From Plectrocnemia conspersa (Eukaryota > Arthropoda > Insecta > Trichoptera > Polycentropodidae): a stretch of 64,000 bases of DNA. Shown one piece after another: positions 23,961-35,180 of this stretch. Every line of letters begins with the position of its first letter. The stretch's first letter is position 1. The notes under the pieces are model-generated. The model was not told where the DNA came from. It worked only from the letters and a program-made list of their open reading frames with translations, and searched no databases. The position numbers and the translations under genes are program-made. The DNA lies in NCBI GenBank assembly GCA_009617715.1, contig VTFK01000152.1:2294001-2358000 (forward strand), in the 5' to 3' direction.

Positions 23961-24660
23961 TAATTTTATTCAGGGCGCAGAACGTAAACATAAACGCACA
24001 TCGATAAAACAAGCATGACGTGGCAACATTTTACGATCGCATTACAACGTGAACTGCCAAAATATTACGATGTTACACACACAAACATGTCTGAAACACA
24101 CTGTAGTGGTACATTTCCAGAACGATGAAAAGATATACGCGCTCATCGAAAATAATCATGCAAAAACCCGATTGATCGATTGTCATGCAAATTAAAATGT
24201 TACAGCCGACACACGTCATTCGATCATTGAATGACAATTAATATAGTACATACACATGTGTATAAGAGTGCCTTTACCACATGTTTATACGGAGGCAGTA
24301 CCGCGAAAAGAATTGAACAATAAATGACATTGAATGCGCTTATGGCGGATCGTCGGATGACAATCGTTTGAATCATGCGATGAGTTGCGGTTGAGTTATC
24401 GTAGATTATCGCAATAAATGTATTAAATTTATTGGAAATATTATTTTATATTATAATATACGTAAAATGTTGTAGCTTCGTTGCGTTTGTAAGCGTATCA
24501 GAGTTTGTGCAATCGTGGTTACAATGAAATATATAGGGCCGGTTTGGGATTGTGCAATCGATTGTACCGCAAACGTACGAGGAAATGAGTAATGATCGGT
24601 TAATGTGCGGATGAAATACCCTTCAAACTTAGCCATGATAAATGTGTCGGTATAGCCCTT
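23961..24660. promoter_or_regulatory. Candidate intronic regulatory island
   Basis: This is a long mixed-composition stretch without a convincing open frame. It contains an exact octamer ATGCAAAT at about 24184 (in GTCATGCAAATTAAAATG), repeated ATCGATT and TCATTGAATGACAATT palindromic sites, and CpGs. Such islands in long introns of insect genes often act as enhancers; that role here is inference. Confidence 0.25.
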
Positions 24661-24779
24661 ATACCGATATTATTAGTAACTTTATATTTTTTGCTACTGA
24701 ATGATAGAAAATAATAAAAATAACATTTTATTGTTATTTTTATTCTCTCTCCATATTGTCTATTGAAACAATATTCACA

Positions 24780-24825
24780 ATAATACCGGTATTATCGAGA
24801 GAAAAACAATCAATACCGGTATTGA
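24780..24825. repeat. Two perfect 16-bp palindromes with an ATACCGGTAT core
   Basis: ATAATACCGGTATTAT (24780-24795) and TCAATACCGGTATTGA (24810-24825) are both self-complementary, with centres 30 bp apart. A weaker relative, TTATACCGATATTATT, lies near 24660. They could be paired binding sites or remnants of a MITE. Confidence 0.8.
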
Positions 24826-25577
24826 CAGTTTTTCTTTTTATTATTTTAATTATTTGACCGAAAAAATATTTCGAGTACCGCTCGCATGATTCACCATGTT
24901 TATTGATTAGTAAAACCAAAGCATTCGAATACCCCGGCAACTATTGTATCGATATATTACATATTTTTTTACAAATAAGTTTAATTAAACCTCTTCCATT
25001 AATTATAAAAAAACTACTTCTAAAATACGGGAGCTAAATATTTCTAGTTTTAGAATAATAAATCTAGGACAACATCGCCTTTGAAATTTTTATACCAGGG
25101 GCTAAAGCACCACTCGCCAATTTATTCTAATAAAATATATTACTTATTACTTTTTATCAACTACGATTCTACGGAAAAACTGTAAATCTGTTTGTTTAAT
25201 GTGTGTTTTATTTATATTATTTTATTTGAATTATTGCACATTTAATATATATTTTAGATATCGCAATTATATTTATTTTTGAAACATTGATCTCGTACAT
25301 ATATTTATTTCTATTCATGTTAAAAGTAACATTAATTAAATTTGAGTCATAAATAATATAAAATAAAAAATACGTCAATACTGCATAACCCTTTTAGTCC
25401 CAGACGAAATTGGTCTAACATATGTATTTTTTAAATAAATTATGTTATATATGTATATGTGTTTTAAGAATTTTGAAACTATTTTTTGTGTACTCTCAAT
25501 GATGTAAAGTAATAATATTTATTTGTTACAAGAATAAAAAAATAAAATTACATATATCACACGAAAGATATACTGTA

Positions 25578-26444
25578 CAAGCGGCCCTCGACTTTTGCAC
25601 AATTCGCTATTTCGCACATTTAAAAAAAAATTTTTTTAATTATAAACATGAGTGAGAAATGGAAAACTTCAGTGTTGATACGAACAAAAAGAAATCAAGG
25701 ACTCATAAACTTTGATGAAATGAAAACATCTTGGTCATCATGGATCGATGACCGACATCAAAAAGATGTCCCTCTGAGGATTTCAATTATTCAAGCAAAA
25801 GTTCTTAGTTCGCACAAAAATTGAAAGGATAAATTAAAAAAAAGATTTTAACACGGTTTTTCAAGCAAGTAACGGTTGGTTTTACAATTTTAAAATGAGG
25901 TATTCTTTTCATAATATTAAATTTACTGGAGAATCGGCTGAAGCGGATAAAGATGCTGCAAAAGAATTTATTTTCCAAATATCTAAAATAGAAGATGGAG
26001 AATATTCCTCTAGCCAAATATTTAATGTAGACGAGACCGGTTTATTTTGAAAAACTCTTTAACAATGAAAAATATGAATGAAGTCTTCACGCATCTAGAC
26101 AAATTTTTAAATATTATGGAAGATTATAATCCTAATGGAGAACGCATATCTCAAGTGCGTAGGGCGATCAATAAAGACATAGCATGTTATAAAATACTAT
26201 ATGAAGAAAAGAAAAAGAAAAGTGGAAAACAGTTAACCCTTGATAACTTTTCAAAGGAAACACCCGTAAACCCCATTTAAACATGTCTCTTAAACGCCTC
26301 TTAAACATATTATATTTACTTGATAAATAAATATTTTAAAATACACACAATTTCAAATTTTTTTACTTCCCTCTACTTTCAAACATTCAACATTCGCACA
26401 CATTTTCAGGAACCAATTATGTGCGAAAGTCAAGGGCCACCTAT
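25578..26444 (+). mobile_element. Internally deleted Tigger/pogo element, copy 1
   Basis: The ends CAAGCGGCCCTCGACTTTTG and TGCGAAAGTCAAGGGCCACC are inverted repeats flanked by TA. Inside, decayed transposase reads from 25649 (MSEKWKTSVLIRTKRN), the CENP-B-type HTH region (SWIDDRHQKDVPL, GWFYNFKMRYSFHN) and IFNVDETGLF, the first catalytic Asp block. It then jumps to the C-terminal NEVFTHLDKFLNIMEDYNPN and LTLDNFSKETPVNPI, so the catalytic core is missing. The same junction is present in copy 2. It is non-autonomous. Confidence 0.85.
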
Positions 26445-26667
26445 ATATGTATGTATATATAAAAACTAAAACTTTGCCTAAATTCTACTAAAATATAAAC
26501 CAATAATCGTATTGCATTTAAAAAAAAAAAAAAAAATATTTTAGCTGGTAAATTTAAATTTAGAAAAAGCGATTTTTATTAGCACCGGCATTGCCGAGTT
26601 GTCAAAACTGCCCTTGGGATAAATTAACGGGACCCGTTCTCCTTTAAGGATTAAATTATCTAGCAAG

Positions 26668-27345
26668 TGCTGGTAAAATTATATGATTTCAACTTTTCTA
26701 TATGTAATAATATACACATTTACATACTTATCATTATTTATTTACATACTTATCATTATTTATTTACATACGATGTATAAATGTTACAGTGAATGTGTAT
26801 TTTTTGGTAAAGCTATATTTTCACCAGTAAAATCCAAATACATTTTCACCAGTAAATATACATTTCTATTAGTGAAAATATAATTTAACTGATATGCTAC
26901 TATAAAATGTCTATGAAACTCAATTAAACAGTTAAGAAACGTCCATTTGCTGTTCAAACCCAAACCTAACCTAATGAAAGTTCTAAAGCTAATTATAGTT
27001 TTAGAACTTTAATTAGTTCAATTAGTCCAAAATACAAACTAAGCTCTCGAGAAAAAATAAGCGGAAAAATAAGTACAGACAGATATTGAATATCACATAT
27101 TGCTTCACAGTTTGTCTGCATTTCGATATTACAGTATGTTTTAAAAATATGACAACTATCCTTACCGATATTACTATGGACTTCTCATATTAGAGGGATG
27201 ATCAAAGTATTTTAAAACTGAATTTTGTTTAATAGGTGAGCGCAAAAAACAATTGTCCCTTCTCAGAAGTCAAAAATCCACGGCAAAAGCAATAAAATCA
27301 TGTCGGTGCCGTCGCAATGGGAACGCTTGGTAACAAGCTTCCTTT
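26668..27345 (+). repeat. Foldback-type non-autonomous element, copy A
   Basis: Shared landmarks with the copies at 49150 and 60505 are TAAAATTATATGATTTCAAC, GATGTATAAATGTTACAGTG, CATTTTCACCAGTAAATATA, CGTCCATTTGCTGTTCAAAC and CTTCTCAGAAGTCAAAAAT. In this copy a TTACATACTTATCATTATTT unit is tandemly repeated at 26702-26768. No protein is encoded. Confidence 0.65.
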
Positions 27346-29439
27346 TCCTGGCTTAAAATGTTAAGATGGTTTATTTATCTAATTATTTAAAAGGTAACTG
27401 ATAAAAATATTTTTCAACAACAATAGTTTTAGAATGCAAAAAAACTGTCTTTACGTTCTACTAAGTAACAAAAGTTTCATTTAAATGAAGCATTTGAAAC
27501 AGTTGTAGAATGTTATTGTTACGTATGATATTTGTTTTTTTTATGACATCGAACTATGTTTTTCGACGTTTTTTATCGAACATTTCATTGAGTGCCTTAG
27601 CGGGTTCATTGATTCAATTGCGTTGAATCCGCGATAGAACCGCAGTTCAAATATTAGGTTAGCTTTAGTTTGCCAGTCATGAAATGTTTATAGCTAGACT
27701 CTATATAGAATTAAATATTCCTTATTCGAATATTCGTATTTTTTTTTAATTTATAAAATTACATAAAACGGACTAATAAACTTATATGCACATATATAAT
27801 TCGTAATAATAACAAAAAAATTTAGAAATTACTCATATTTCCGAGTTTATATTGTGCTGCTGTGGACTTTCTCAATGGCTAGTATTGAATTTTTTATCTC
27901 TTTTAAATAAATTATAGTTTTAACTCTGTCCTTAGAAATTTATTACGGTAATATTTTTATGAGAATTCCAGAGCAACACATTGCTGACAATAAAGCCCAC
28001 ATTAATAACAACTAAATGAGTATTTTTAGGCAGAAGGTATAATTAAAATTAAACTTGTACTGGTTTAAAGCTTAAATTTCTTTTTTATAAATATAATTCA
28101 CAAACAATTAACAAGGTATCTATTTTCATAATTATGAACTCATGTAATAATTCGTTAAAATCAAATGTAAAATAAAGCGATTGTAACACATTAAATTCAA
28201 GTAAACTTTAAGAATATAATCAATGTTTTTTACAATGTTACTCTATTGTGTTAAATCAAATAGATAGTTGAATTGGAGGTTAGCATTACGTTTGCCAGTC
28301 ACGAAAGGTGGTAAAAGTCACAAATGCTTCTAAGGCTTATCGTTTATCATAAACCTAAATCACTTGAAATAATAAATCATTTAAATAATGGTATCACTGC
28401 AATGGTATACATATTTTTTAATGATTAAGAAGTAGCGTGGTTTTGAATTTTTTCACTAAATCTAACATTTTTTAAATAAAATTAAATATTTTGTGGGAGT
28501 CGATTTATTTGGCCAAAAGTGGTTATCAGAAAAAAAATTTGTAGTATTTTTTTTCTATAGAATATTTTTAGCGTATACTATTTTTAACAAGCAATAATTT
28601 AAGCAATACTCGTGAGAGCAATTCTCAATAATTTAAGCAATAGTAAACATAATGATACTTGTTGTCCAGTTGAGAAGTGCGCCGAATCCAAGACAATGCC
28701 ATTCAAGCGTTATGCTTGCACTACACTCTCTGGAAGTTGTCCAAACCAAAGTTTAACTGAAGTCGGCCGAGGTCGCCGACTTCCGACGGTGGCCGTGAAT
28801 GACGTCCGCACGGCGGCTGCTGTCACGTACAGCTGGCATATTTGCGCGCGATCAAAAAATATGCCAAATAATCACAAATCTTAAATTATCATTTTATTAA
28901 AATTACGCTACTGATAATTAAAAAAGTTTGTGTGAGCACTCACCAATACAATATCAGTGAAAACGTTTCGGTCCTAAATAATCAATTTACGCAAAATCTT
29001 TGTCGGCTTTTGCAAAATGCCATAAGACATAAAAATGATAATTCAGAATACGAACACCACATCTGTGACTATCCTAGAATTTGTCACCATCGATTCTAAA
29101 TAACAATTCATTATGGTGTGACATTTATATAAACCGATCTAGGAAAATACATAAGGATATTCGAAACGATTTTTTTAGCAAAATCTACTACCAATAATTA
29201 TTTTTTAATTATTTAATTTTATATGAAAAAAAATATAATAACGATATCTGTTAAAAGAATATACTATCAAAAATATAATTAATCCGTTTTGGTGCCCTAA
29301 AATATTCAAATATGTCAGTAAGAGTCTGTTGAAGTCCCCGATAAGCATGTGGTATTGTAACTTGTCCACGTGATCACGATGCAGTGCTCGTCATGCGTGT
29401 TGATCATAGGACGCCTAGGCGCATACTGAAATTGAACCG
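27346..29439. other. Intron 3 stretch; GC-richer island at 28640-28830
   Basis: Mostly AT-rich. Positions 28612-28884 hold a 90-codon plus frame (KCAESKTMPFKRYACTTLSG). Part of it (TGCACTACACTCTCTGGAAG) recurs inverted at about 29598-29635, so it belongs to a repeat. A 16-bp unit AATAATTTAAGCAATA is duplicated at 28592-28640. Confidence 0.35.
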
Positions 29440-29640
29440 AGTTACTCGTTCTATCTCAGTTTGCGAAACACCATATCATTATCTCTCTCACTCTCGTCAC
29501 TTAACACGCGAGAGAGCGAAAGGGGAAGTATCTCATCGCTCGCGCTCGAAAGAGCAGCTCCCACTAAGTAACCCACTATATTCTTTGTCCTTGGCCAACC
29601 TTGGCCAACTTCCAGAGAATGTAGTGCAGGCATCAGAGTA
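29440..29640 (-). repeat. CTCTCACTC-rich hairpin repeat, copy 2, with adjoining inverted repeat
   Basis: ATCTCTCTCACTCTCGTCAC, then TTAACACGCGAGAGAGCGAA is the reverse-oriented relative of 4684-4800 and 35040-35180. The adjoining 29580-29640 (GGCCAACTTCCAGAGAATGT) is an inverted match to 28715-28745. Confidence 0.5.
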
Positions 29641-29789
29641 TTAACTGCTTCTATAATATAATTTTCCATAAATTTGAAACACTTAAAATCATTTGAATAA
29701 TAGATCGTTTTTATAAGGAACATATACAAATCAGAGATATATTTTTGCTCCGATACACTTTCGCTGTGTTTGTGTGTTACACTGTTCCG

Positions 29790-29879
29790 AAACAAAAAGA
29801 TCATGTCTATTGCATTTATGAACATTAGAAACACCAGTGGTCCCAGTTTGAAACCCTGCGGAAATCCAGGTGTTACCAC
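29790..29879 (-). pseudogene. Reverse transcriptase fragment, minus strand
   Basis: The minus frame reads VTPGFPQGFKLGPLVFLMFI, then NAIDMIF. This matches the SGVPQGS.LGPLLFL.FINDI motif of Jockey-type reverse transcriptases. Beyond about 29790 the similarity is lost. Confidence 0.7.
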
Positions 29880-29929
29880 AGCTTAAGTTTTTTTTTGTTA
29901 TTGAATACATGCATGCATAGAATATTAGA

Positions 29930-30200
29930 GAATTTTCAATACGTAATATGTACGACCTAGCTTGATTTTAATTATTCATCATGATATTTATCAGTGAGAT
30001 TAAGAAAAACTAGGTAAATCTAATCTGTGATGATCAATCGGAATTATAATTATATAATAATCACTGATTCCGATCTTCCAGTTACGATAAAAAAAAAAAA
30101 CATTCGTATGGGAATCGAACCTAGGTCTTTCAGGTCAATAAGAGATCTTTCAGATCTGTTTAACTTCCAAATAACAGTCAGAAAAGTAGAGTCAATAGTC
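29930..30200 (-). repeat. tRNA-headed SINE copy
   Basis: The family landmarks in order are TGTACGACCTAGCTTGATTT, CAGTGAGATTAAGAAAAAC, TGATGATCAATCGGAATTAT and the head seen in reverse as GGGAATCGAACCTAGGTCTT, TCAGGTCAATAAG. Confidence 0.65.
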
Positions 30201-31124
30201 TTAGACACAAAAACATCTCCACCTTTATTAAGTTATTTATGAATCTATTACCGAGAGAATAAGAATTAGATACCGAAACCGCAAAACTCGGGACAATCGT
30301 GACATAAAATTCGCGTCGCTGCACTACACTAATCACCGCTCTAACGACCTTTCGTGATGCTGCTTCTTCCACTGTATACCTACAAAAACGCTCATTTAAG
30401 CAGCAAAAACGCTTTTGACAGCAACGGCCAAGGATAAAAAAAACGACCTCAGTGCTTCGTTCCGAATTGCGGTCATCTGTACAGAAGCGTTTTTCTCCAC
30501 CGATATGCCTAGCCTTAAATAATCGATACGGACACGCTTATAACGGCGGTGTCCATTAGCACACAACATGTCTTCCAGCAAGTCTTCCGTGTCTTTCGTG
30601 GCATACATATGCATTGCTGGCATTGTTTGTCAGTCAATTTGGCGCGTATGCAAGTTGATACGGCTTCCGATGGTAGCATTGTGCTCTGTGTTATCATAAA
30701 CTCACGTGAGTTATTATTATTACAGGTCAGTGACCGCTTTTAGTGTTATCGAGAGGAAATTTTCGATTTGTCACGTGACTCGGTCAGTGGTTGATTGATG
30801 TTAAACGAGAAAATGCTATAACCATAATTTTCATCTTAATGGAAGGCTATCACGATACGATTCTGCGCGTGAATGTATGTGTTTATATATTTTTTCATTG
30901 CGAAAATTGCAAAATTTTTCAGTTGATTTATAAGGTATGTAATGCTAAATGGAACGATTATTTTGATGACTGAGTAGTTAATGAAATAATCCTTTTTTAT
31001 GACAATCACTAGCTAATATTTTGTGCAATGAATTCATATATATTTAGTTAATTGTCAAAGCGTATTTTGCTTTAGAGGCTAAACACAACATATCAATGGT
31101 TCCAGATTTAATGAACACCTTCAA
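30201..31124. other. Mixed-composition stretch, unassigned
   Basis: Positions 30280-30720 are GC-richer with several short open frames on both strands, none recognised. The alternation of frames argues against a gene. It may be a conserved noncoding element or an ancient repeat. Confidence 0.2.
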
Positions 31125-31205
31125 GTAAGTAATAACCACCATACTGAAAGTCTGGGAATCGGTGACATATATTTTAATAATTATAAATTATTAAGTGTAA
31201 TATAA
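31125..31205 (+). repeat. SINE body fragment
   Basis: CCACCATACTGAAAGTCTGG and GGTGACATATATTTTAATAA are parts of the SINE body, with the ATATATGTCACC core in reverse. Confidence 0.4.
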
Positions 31206-31244
31206 TTTATAACCAAACAGATGGGGCCGGTTATTTTTATAATA

Positions 31245-32332
31245 CAGGCGGACCTCGACTTTCAAACGTTCGACTTTCGCACAATTCGCTATTTCGCACA
31301 TTTAAAAAAAAAACATTTTTTTAAATTTCATTTTTTTTTTTACATTATAAACATTTTTGAGAAACGGAAAAACTTCAGTGTTGATACGAACAAAAAGAAA
31401 TCCAGGACTCATAAACTTCACACGATTCGAGACAAAGATGGAAATTATTAGACGTTCTGACAGCGGTGAATCTTTTGCTTCAATCGGTCTACGATATGTT
31501 CAATTTTGCAAAAGAAAAATATAATTAAGGAACACGTTCAAAATTGTGGAAATTAAAGATATATTTCCTCAATCTTTAAAGATATGTTTCTAAAAAAACA
31601 CGGCAAAAAAAACATGGATGAAATGAAAAAATCTTTGTCATCGTGGATCGATGACCGACATCAAAAAGATGTCCCTCTGAGTATTTTAATTATTTAAGCA
31701 AAAGCTCTTAGTTTGCACAAAAATTGGAATAATAGATAAAAAAAATATTTTAACACGGTTTTTCAAACAAGTAACGGTTGGTTTTACAACTTTAAGATGA
31801 GGTATTCTTTTCATAATATTAAATTTACTGGAGAATCGGCTGATGCGGTTAAAGATGCTGCAAAATAATTTATTTCCTAATTATTAAAAATGATTGAAGA
31901 TGGAGAATATTCCTCTAGCCAAATATATAATGGAGATGAGACAGGTTTATTTTGGAAAACTCTTCAACAATGAAAAATGTTAATGAAGCCTTCACGCATC
32001 TTGACAAATTTTTAAATATTATGGAAGATTGTGATCCCAATTGAGAACGCATATCTTAAGTGCGTAGGGCGATCAATAAAGACATAGCATGTTATAAAAT
32101 AATATATGAAGAAAAGAAAAAGAATAGTGGAAAACAATTAACCCTTGATAACTTTTCAAAGAAAACACCAGCAAACCCCACTTAAACATGTCTCTTAAGC
32201 GCCTCTTAAACATATTATATTTACTTGATAAATAAATATTTTAAAATTCACACAATTTCAAATTTTTTTTACTTCCTTCTACTTTCGAACATTTTCAGGA
32301 ACCAATTATGTGCAAAAGTCGAGAGCCGCCTG
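31245..32332 (+). mobile_element. Internally deleted Tigger/pogo element, copy 2
   Basis: The ends CAGGCGGACCTCGACTTT and AAAGTCGAGAGCCGCCTG form an inverted repeat flanked by TA on both sides. Inside, in several frames: TKMEIIRRSDSGESFASIGL (HTH start), KKSLSSWIDDRHQKDVPLS, NGWFYNFKMRYSFHNIKFTG, GDETGLFWKTL and then directly NEAFTHLDKFLNIMED and LTLDNFSKKTPANPT. The DDE core is absent at the same point as in copy 1. This copy retains more of the N-terminal HTH region. It is inactive by stops and deletion. Confidence 0.9.
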
Positions 32333-32340
32333 TAGTCCAT

Positions 32341-32430
32341 TTTTTTATAAATAAAAATTGCCGGGGCTCGAACCCGCATCTTCAGAGTTACTAGTCCGAG
32401 ACGTCACGAACTACGCTATTCCGTCCTTAA
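32341..32430 (-). repeat. SINE head, GGACGGAATAGCG type
   Basis: Read on the minus strand: GGACGGAATAGCGTAGTTCG (A-box region), CTCGGACTAGTAACTCTGAA (anticodon-arm-like, AGT in the loop) and GCGGGTTCGAGCCCCGGCAA (B box), then an AT-rich tail. The loop and B box resemble tRNA-Thr(AGU). The fold is imperfect, so this is not a functional tRNA. Confidence 0.7.
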
Positions 32431-35035
32431 ATATATAAATGAGTATAACAAAAATATTTGAATCTAGGCCTGCTGGCGGTTTTCACCACGCGTTCTTAAC
32501 CCTTGATTAGGGCGTACATGTACGCCCATACTAATTAAAAAATAAAAAATAAATGTATCGATTTTATACATAACTATATGTTTAACCTAGAGCTAAGAAT
32601 TTAAATTTAAAATAATTAAATATATTCAAGAATTTAAAGTATTATTTTTATAAAATGTATTGTGGGAAAATTATTTAAGCAAAAAATAAAAAATTCAATT
32701 CTTTGCTTTCTTATTAGCTTAATAAAAATCGACCGAGTAACTGATTATTTACCTAAACTATTTTAATTAGTTCACTTTATATAAAACCATGACAATATAA
32801 AATTAGTCATCGTGTTCCATATATTTTAAAATATTATTATCATATAATAATTACTCACTATAAAAACATAGCTTTGTAAAATATAATAAAAATTTACTTA
32901 ACAGTAAATAAATTGCTGTTTTATTATCAAAAAAATAAATTAAGCCAAGAAATTATATTTTTGGAAAATGTAATATAAGTGGCTGCGCACCGAAAAAATT
33001 ATAATGAACAAGACAATATTATCATACGTCATGAAAAAAAATACTTTTTTCCTTTAATGACAAAAACCCATTTGCACGCACACCAATTTTTTTTTATTAT
33101 TTTTAATACAGTACTTCGAATCTTAACTGTGACTTAATTATACATTGAAAATATGTATTATGTTAGTCAAAGCACGCATGAATAATTCATATATTCTTTT
33201 TTAATTTTCTCACATTTTAAAACTTCTCACGACGACCTAAAATACTGCCTATTTCATACGTTTTAATAATTAGTCTAATCTATTCGTTTAATATTAATTA
33301 CTAAGAACAGTATATATATATATATATATTAAATAAAAGCTCATTCTGTGGCATTACTCGTCATTATGCACTTAACACATGTTCATCTTCAACACATTTT
33401 TTTAATAGTAAATACACAAATATACGCACGCATGCTATAAAGACACGCACGCCTACACTCTTAAACGGCATACCGTAACAAAACAGAAGATTATGTTTTT
33501 ATCTCGCCAATAGGCAAGAAGCGATTCTGGTCGGTGAATCGCAATCTCTTATAAAAACTGTGAGTTACGTGTTCCAGGTGAGTTCAACTTCCTGACCGTA
33601 GTATAGATTTGAGCCATAGTTACCACAGAAGTACGTTTCCAACGGTACCGTATATTAGTATATAATACACGTATCATATATCGCTTTCATGTTATCGGAA
33701 TTTTTTGGTGTATACATTTTATCCCATTACAAACGGATTTAGACTCCCTGAAATTTGTTACGGTCCATCGAACACGCGAGATTGCTCCTACTACAGCCTC
33801 GAGGCAAAATCGAAAAATATAATCCAAACTACGCAAGATGACGAAGTCTTTCGAGAATATTTTTCCACTAAGGAGGATCGTATGTAAATATGTTACCATA
33901 TAAACTTTTATTTTCAGTATGTATTAAAATTCCAATAATTGGATATAAATTTAATGGGATTCCTTCGCTTTATTACATTAACAGTAATTGCATACTTTTG
34001 CTTTCGCATAACGACTTTTTACGGTGCAAACCAAAACTCCATTTTTGCCAATTTGCAGTTATAAAAGCGTCACGCTTAATAAATCTCGCATTATAAGTTA
34101 AATCCAAAATAGCATCGACCTCAACCGAAAACGTATTATATTATGTTGATGTTTTTTTTTCATATTTATTCACAAAAAGAGCTATTAGTTCCGGATGGTT
34201 TTCTGAAAAAGTGATATAGTGGGTTTCACTATCAGGAGCGATTTACTATGAACGGATTCAAAGTAATGAACCAAAAATAAACCGTAATATAACAAAATTA
34301 TATGGTAGAATAGTACTTGAAATTGCTGTATTTTGATAGATGACGTATTGTGAAAAGATAAATGGTTTATTTATGAAGAATTGCGGCAACATTATAAGTG
34401 AAGAAATACAAATTAAACCGCAAGGTAATTTCTCTATATTTGTCACAAAAAAATACATATTTTTTATAACCAAATAAAAAATTAATTAATGGGCTTTTAA
34501 AATGTTGATGTTCTAGGATGATTAATAGCATATGTACACTAATACGATAACAATAAATATCAAATGACTCAAGGTTATAATCACAACGCGAAAAGTTAAG
34601 CCAGCAGGACAAAACTCAGTAGTGAGTATAGAATAAACAAAGTTAAAACGCAGAAGTGCGAAGTTGGTCGTTTCCGTTACATCCTTTCATGTAGCTTTAG
34701 TTGTAAAATAACTAATGTTAAAATTTCAATTAATTTGTGAGGATTTTGAAACAAATAATCAATATGAAATATATTAATTAAAGAAATAGAATATATAAAT
34801 TATAAAATTAGTCCATACAATGAAAAGGGTAAAAACTGTATTACGGTAAAATAAAAAAAAAATGTAAAAATATTTTTAACTGAATTTAATTTTAATTGAA
34901 CACCCTTAATGCAAAAATAGCTACATGCCGAAATATCGGCCATTGTACATATTTAAAGAAACATTGTAACAGAGCTCATATGTTACGTTGGAAAAATAAT
35001 TCTATTGCAGTACTAAAAAAAGGGTTCCTTGCCTG
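32431..35035. other. Intron 3, AT-rich, little content
   Basis: A perfect 18-bp palindrome GGGCGTACATGTACGCCC lies at 32510-32527, just after TTAACCCTTGATTA, which recalls a piggyBac-type end. A (TA)n run is at 33311-33330. Positions 33480-33890 are of mixed composition with a 60-codon plus frame (NGFRLPEICYGPSNTRDCSY) of unknown meaning. Nothing else is recognised. Confidence 0.3.
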
Positions 35036-35039
35036 TATT

Positions 35040-35180
35040 TTACAGGCGCGTACGGTGCTATACATTCCCTTTCGCTCGCTCGCTCGCGTATTAAGTAACG
35101 AGAGCGAGTGAGAGATAAGAGTGTGCGGAACGCATGTAACGCACGCCCTTGTCTCTCACTCACTCTCGTTACTCATCGGA
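35040..35180 (+). repeat. CTCTCACTC-rich hairpin repeat, copy 3 (best preserved)
   Basis: From GGCGCGTACGGTGCTATACA the element has CTTTCGCTCGCTCGCTCGCG, then TATTAAGTAACGAGAGCGAG and TGAGAGAT, which fold into a hairpin. It then shows GTGCGGAACGCATGTAACGC, ACGCCCTTGTCTCTCACTCA and CTCTCGTTACT. Homologous to 4684-4800 and 29440-29560. Confidence 0.6.

Noticed and set aside
28612..28884. 90-codon Cys-rich plus-strand frame as a secreted peptide
   Set aside because: There is no signal peptide, and part of the nucleotide sequence recurs inverted at 29598-29635, which marks it as repeat DNA.
32341..32430. Possible tRNA gene (also 43413 and 52895)
   Set aside because: The B box is good but the acceptor stem does not pair and the anticodon arm is imperfect. 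A SINE body follows and copies recur, so these are SINE heads.
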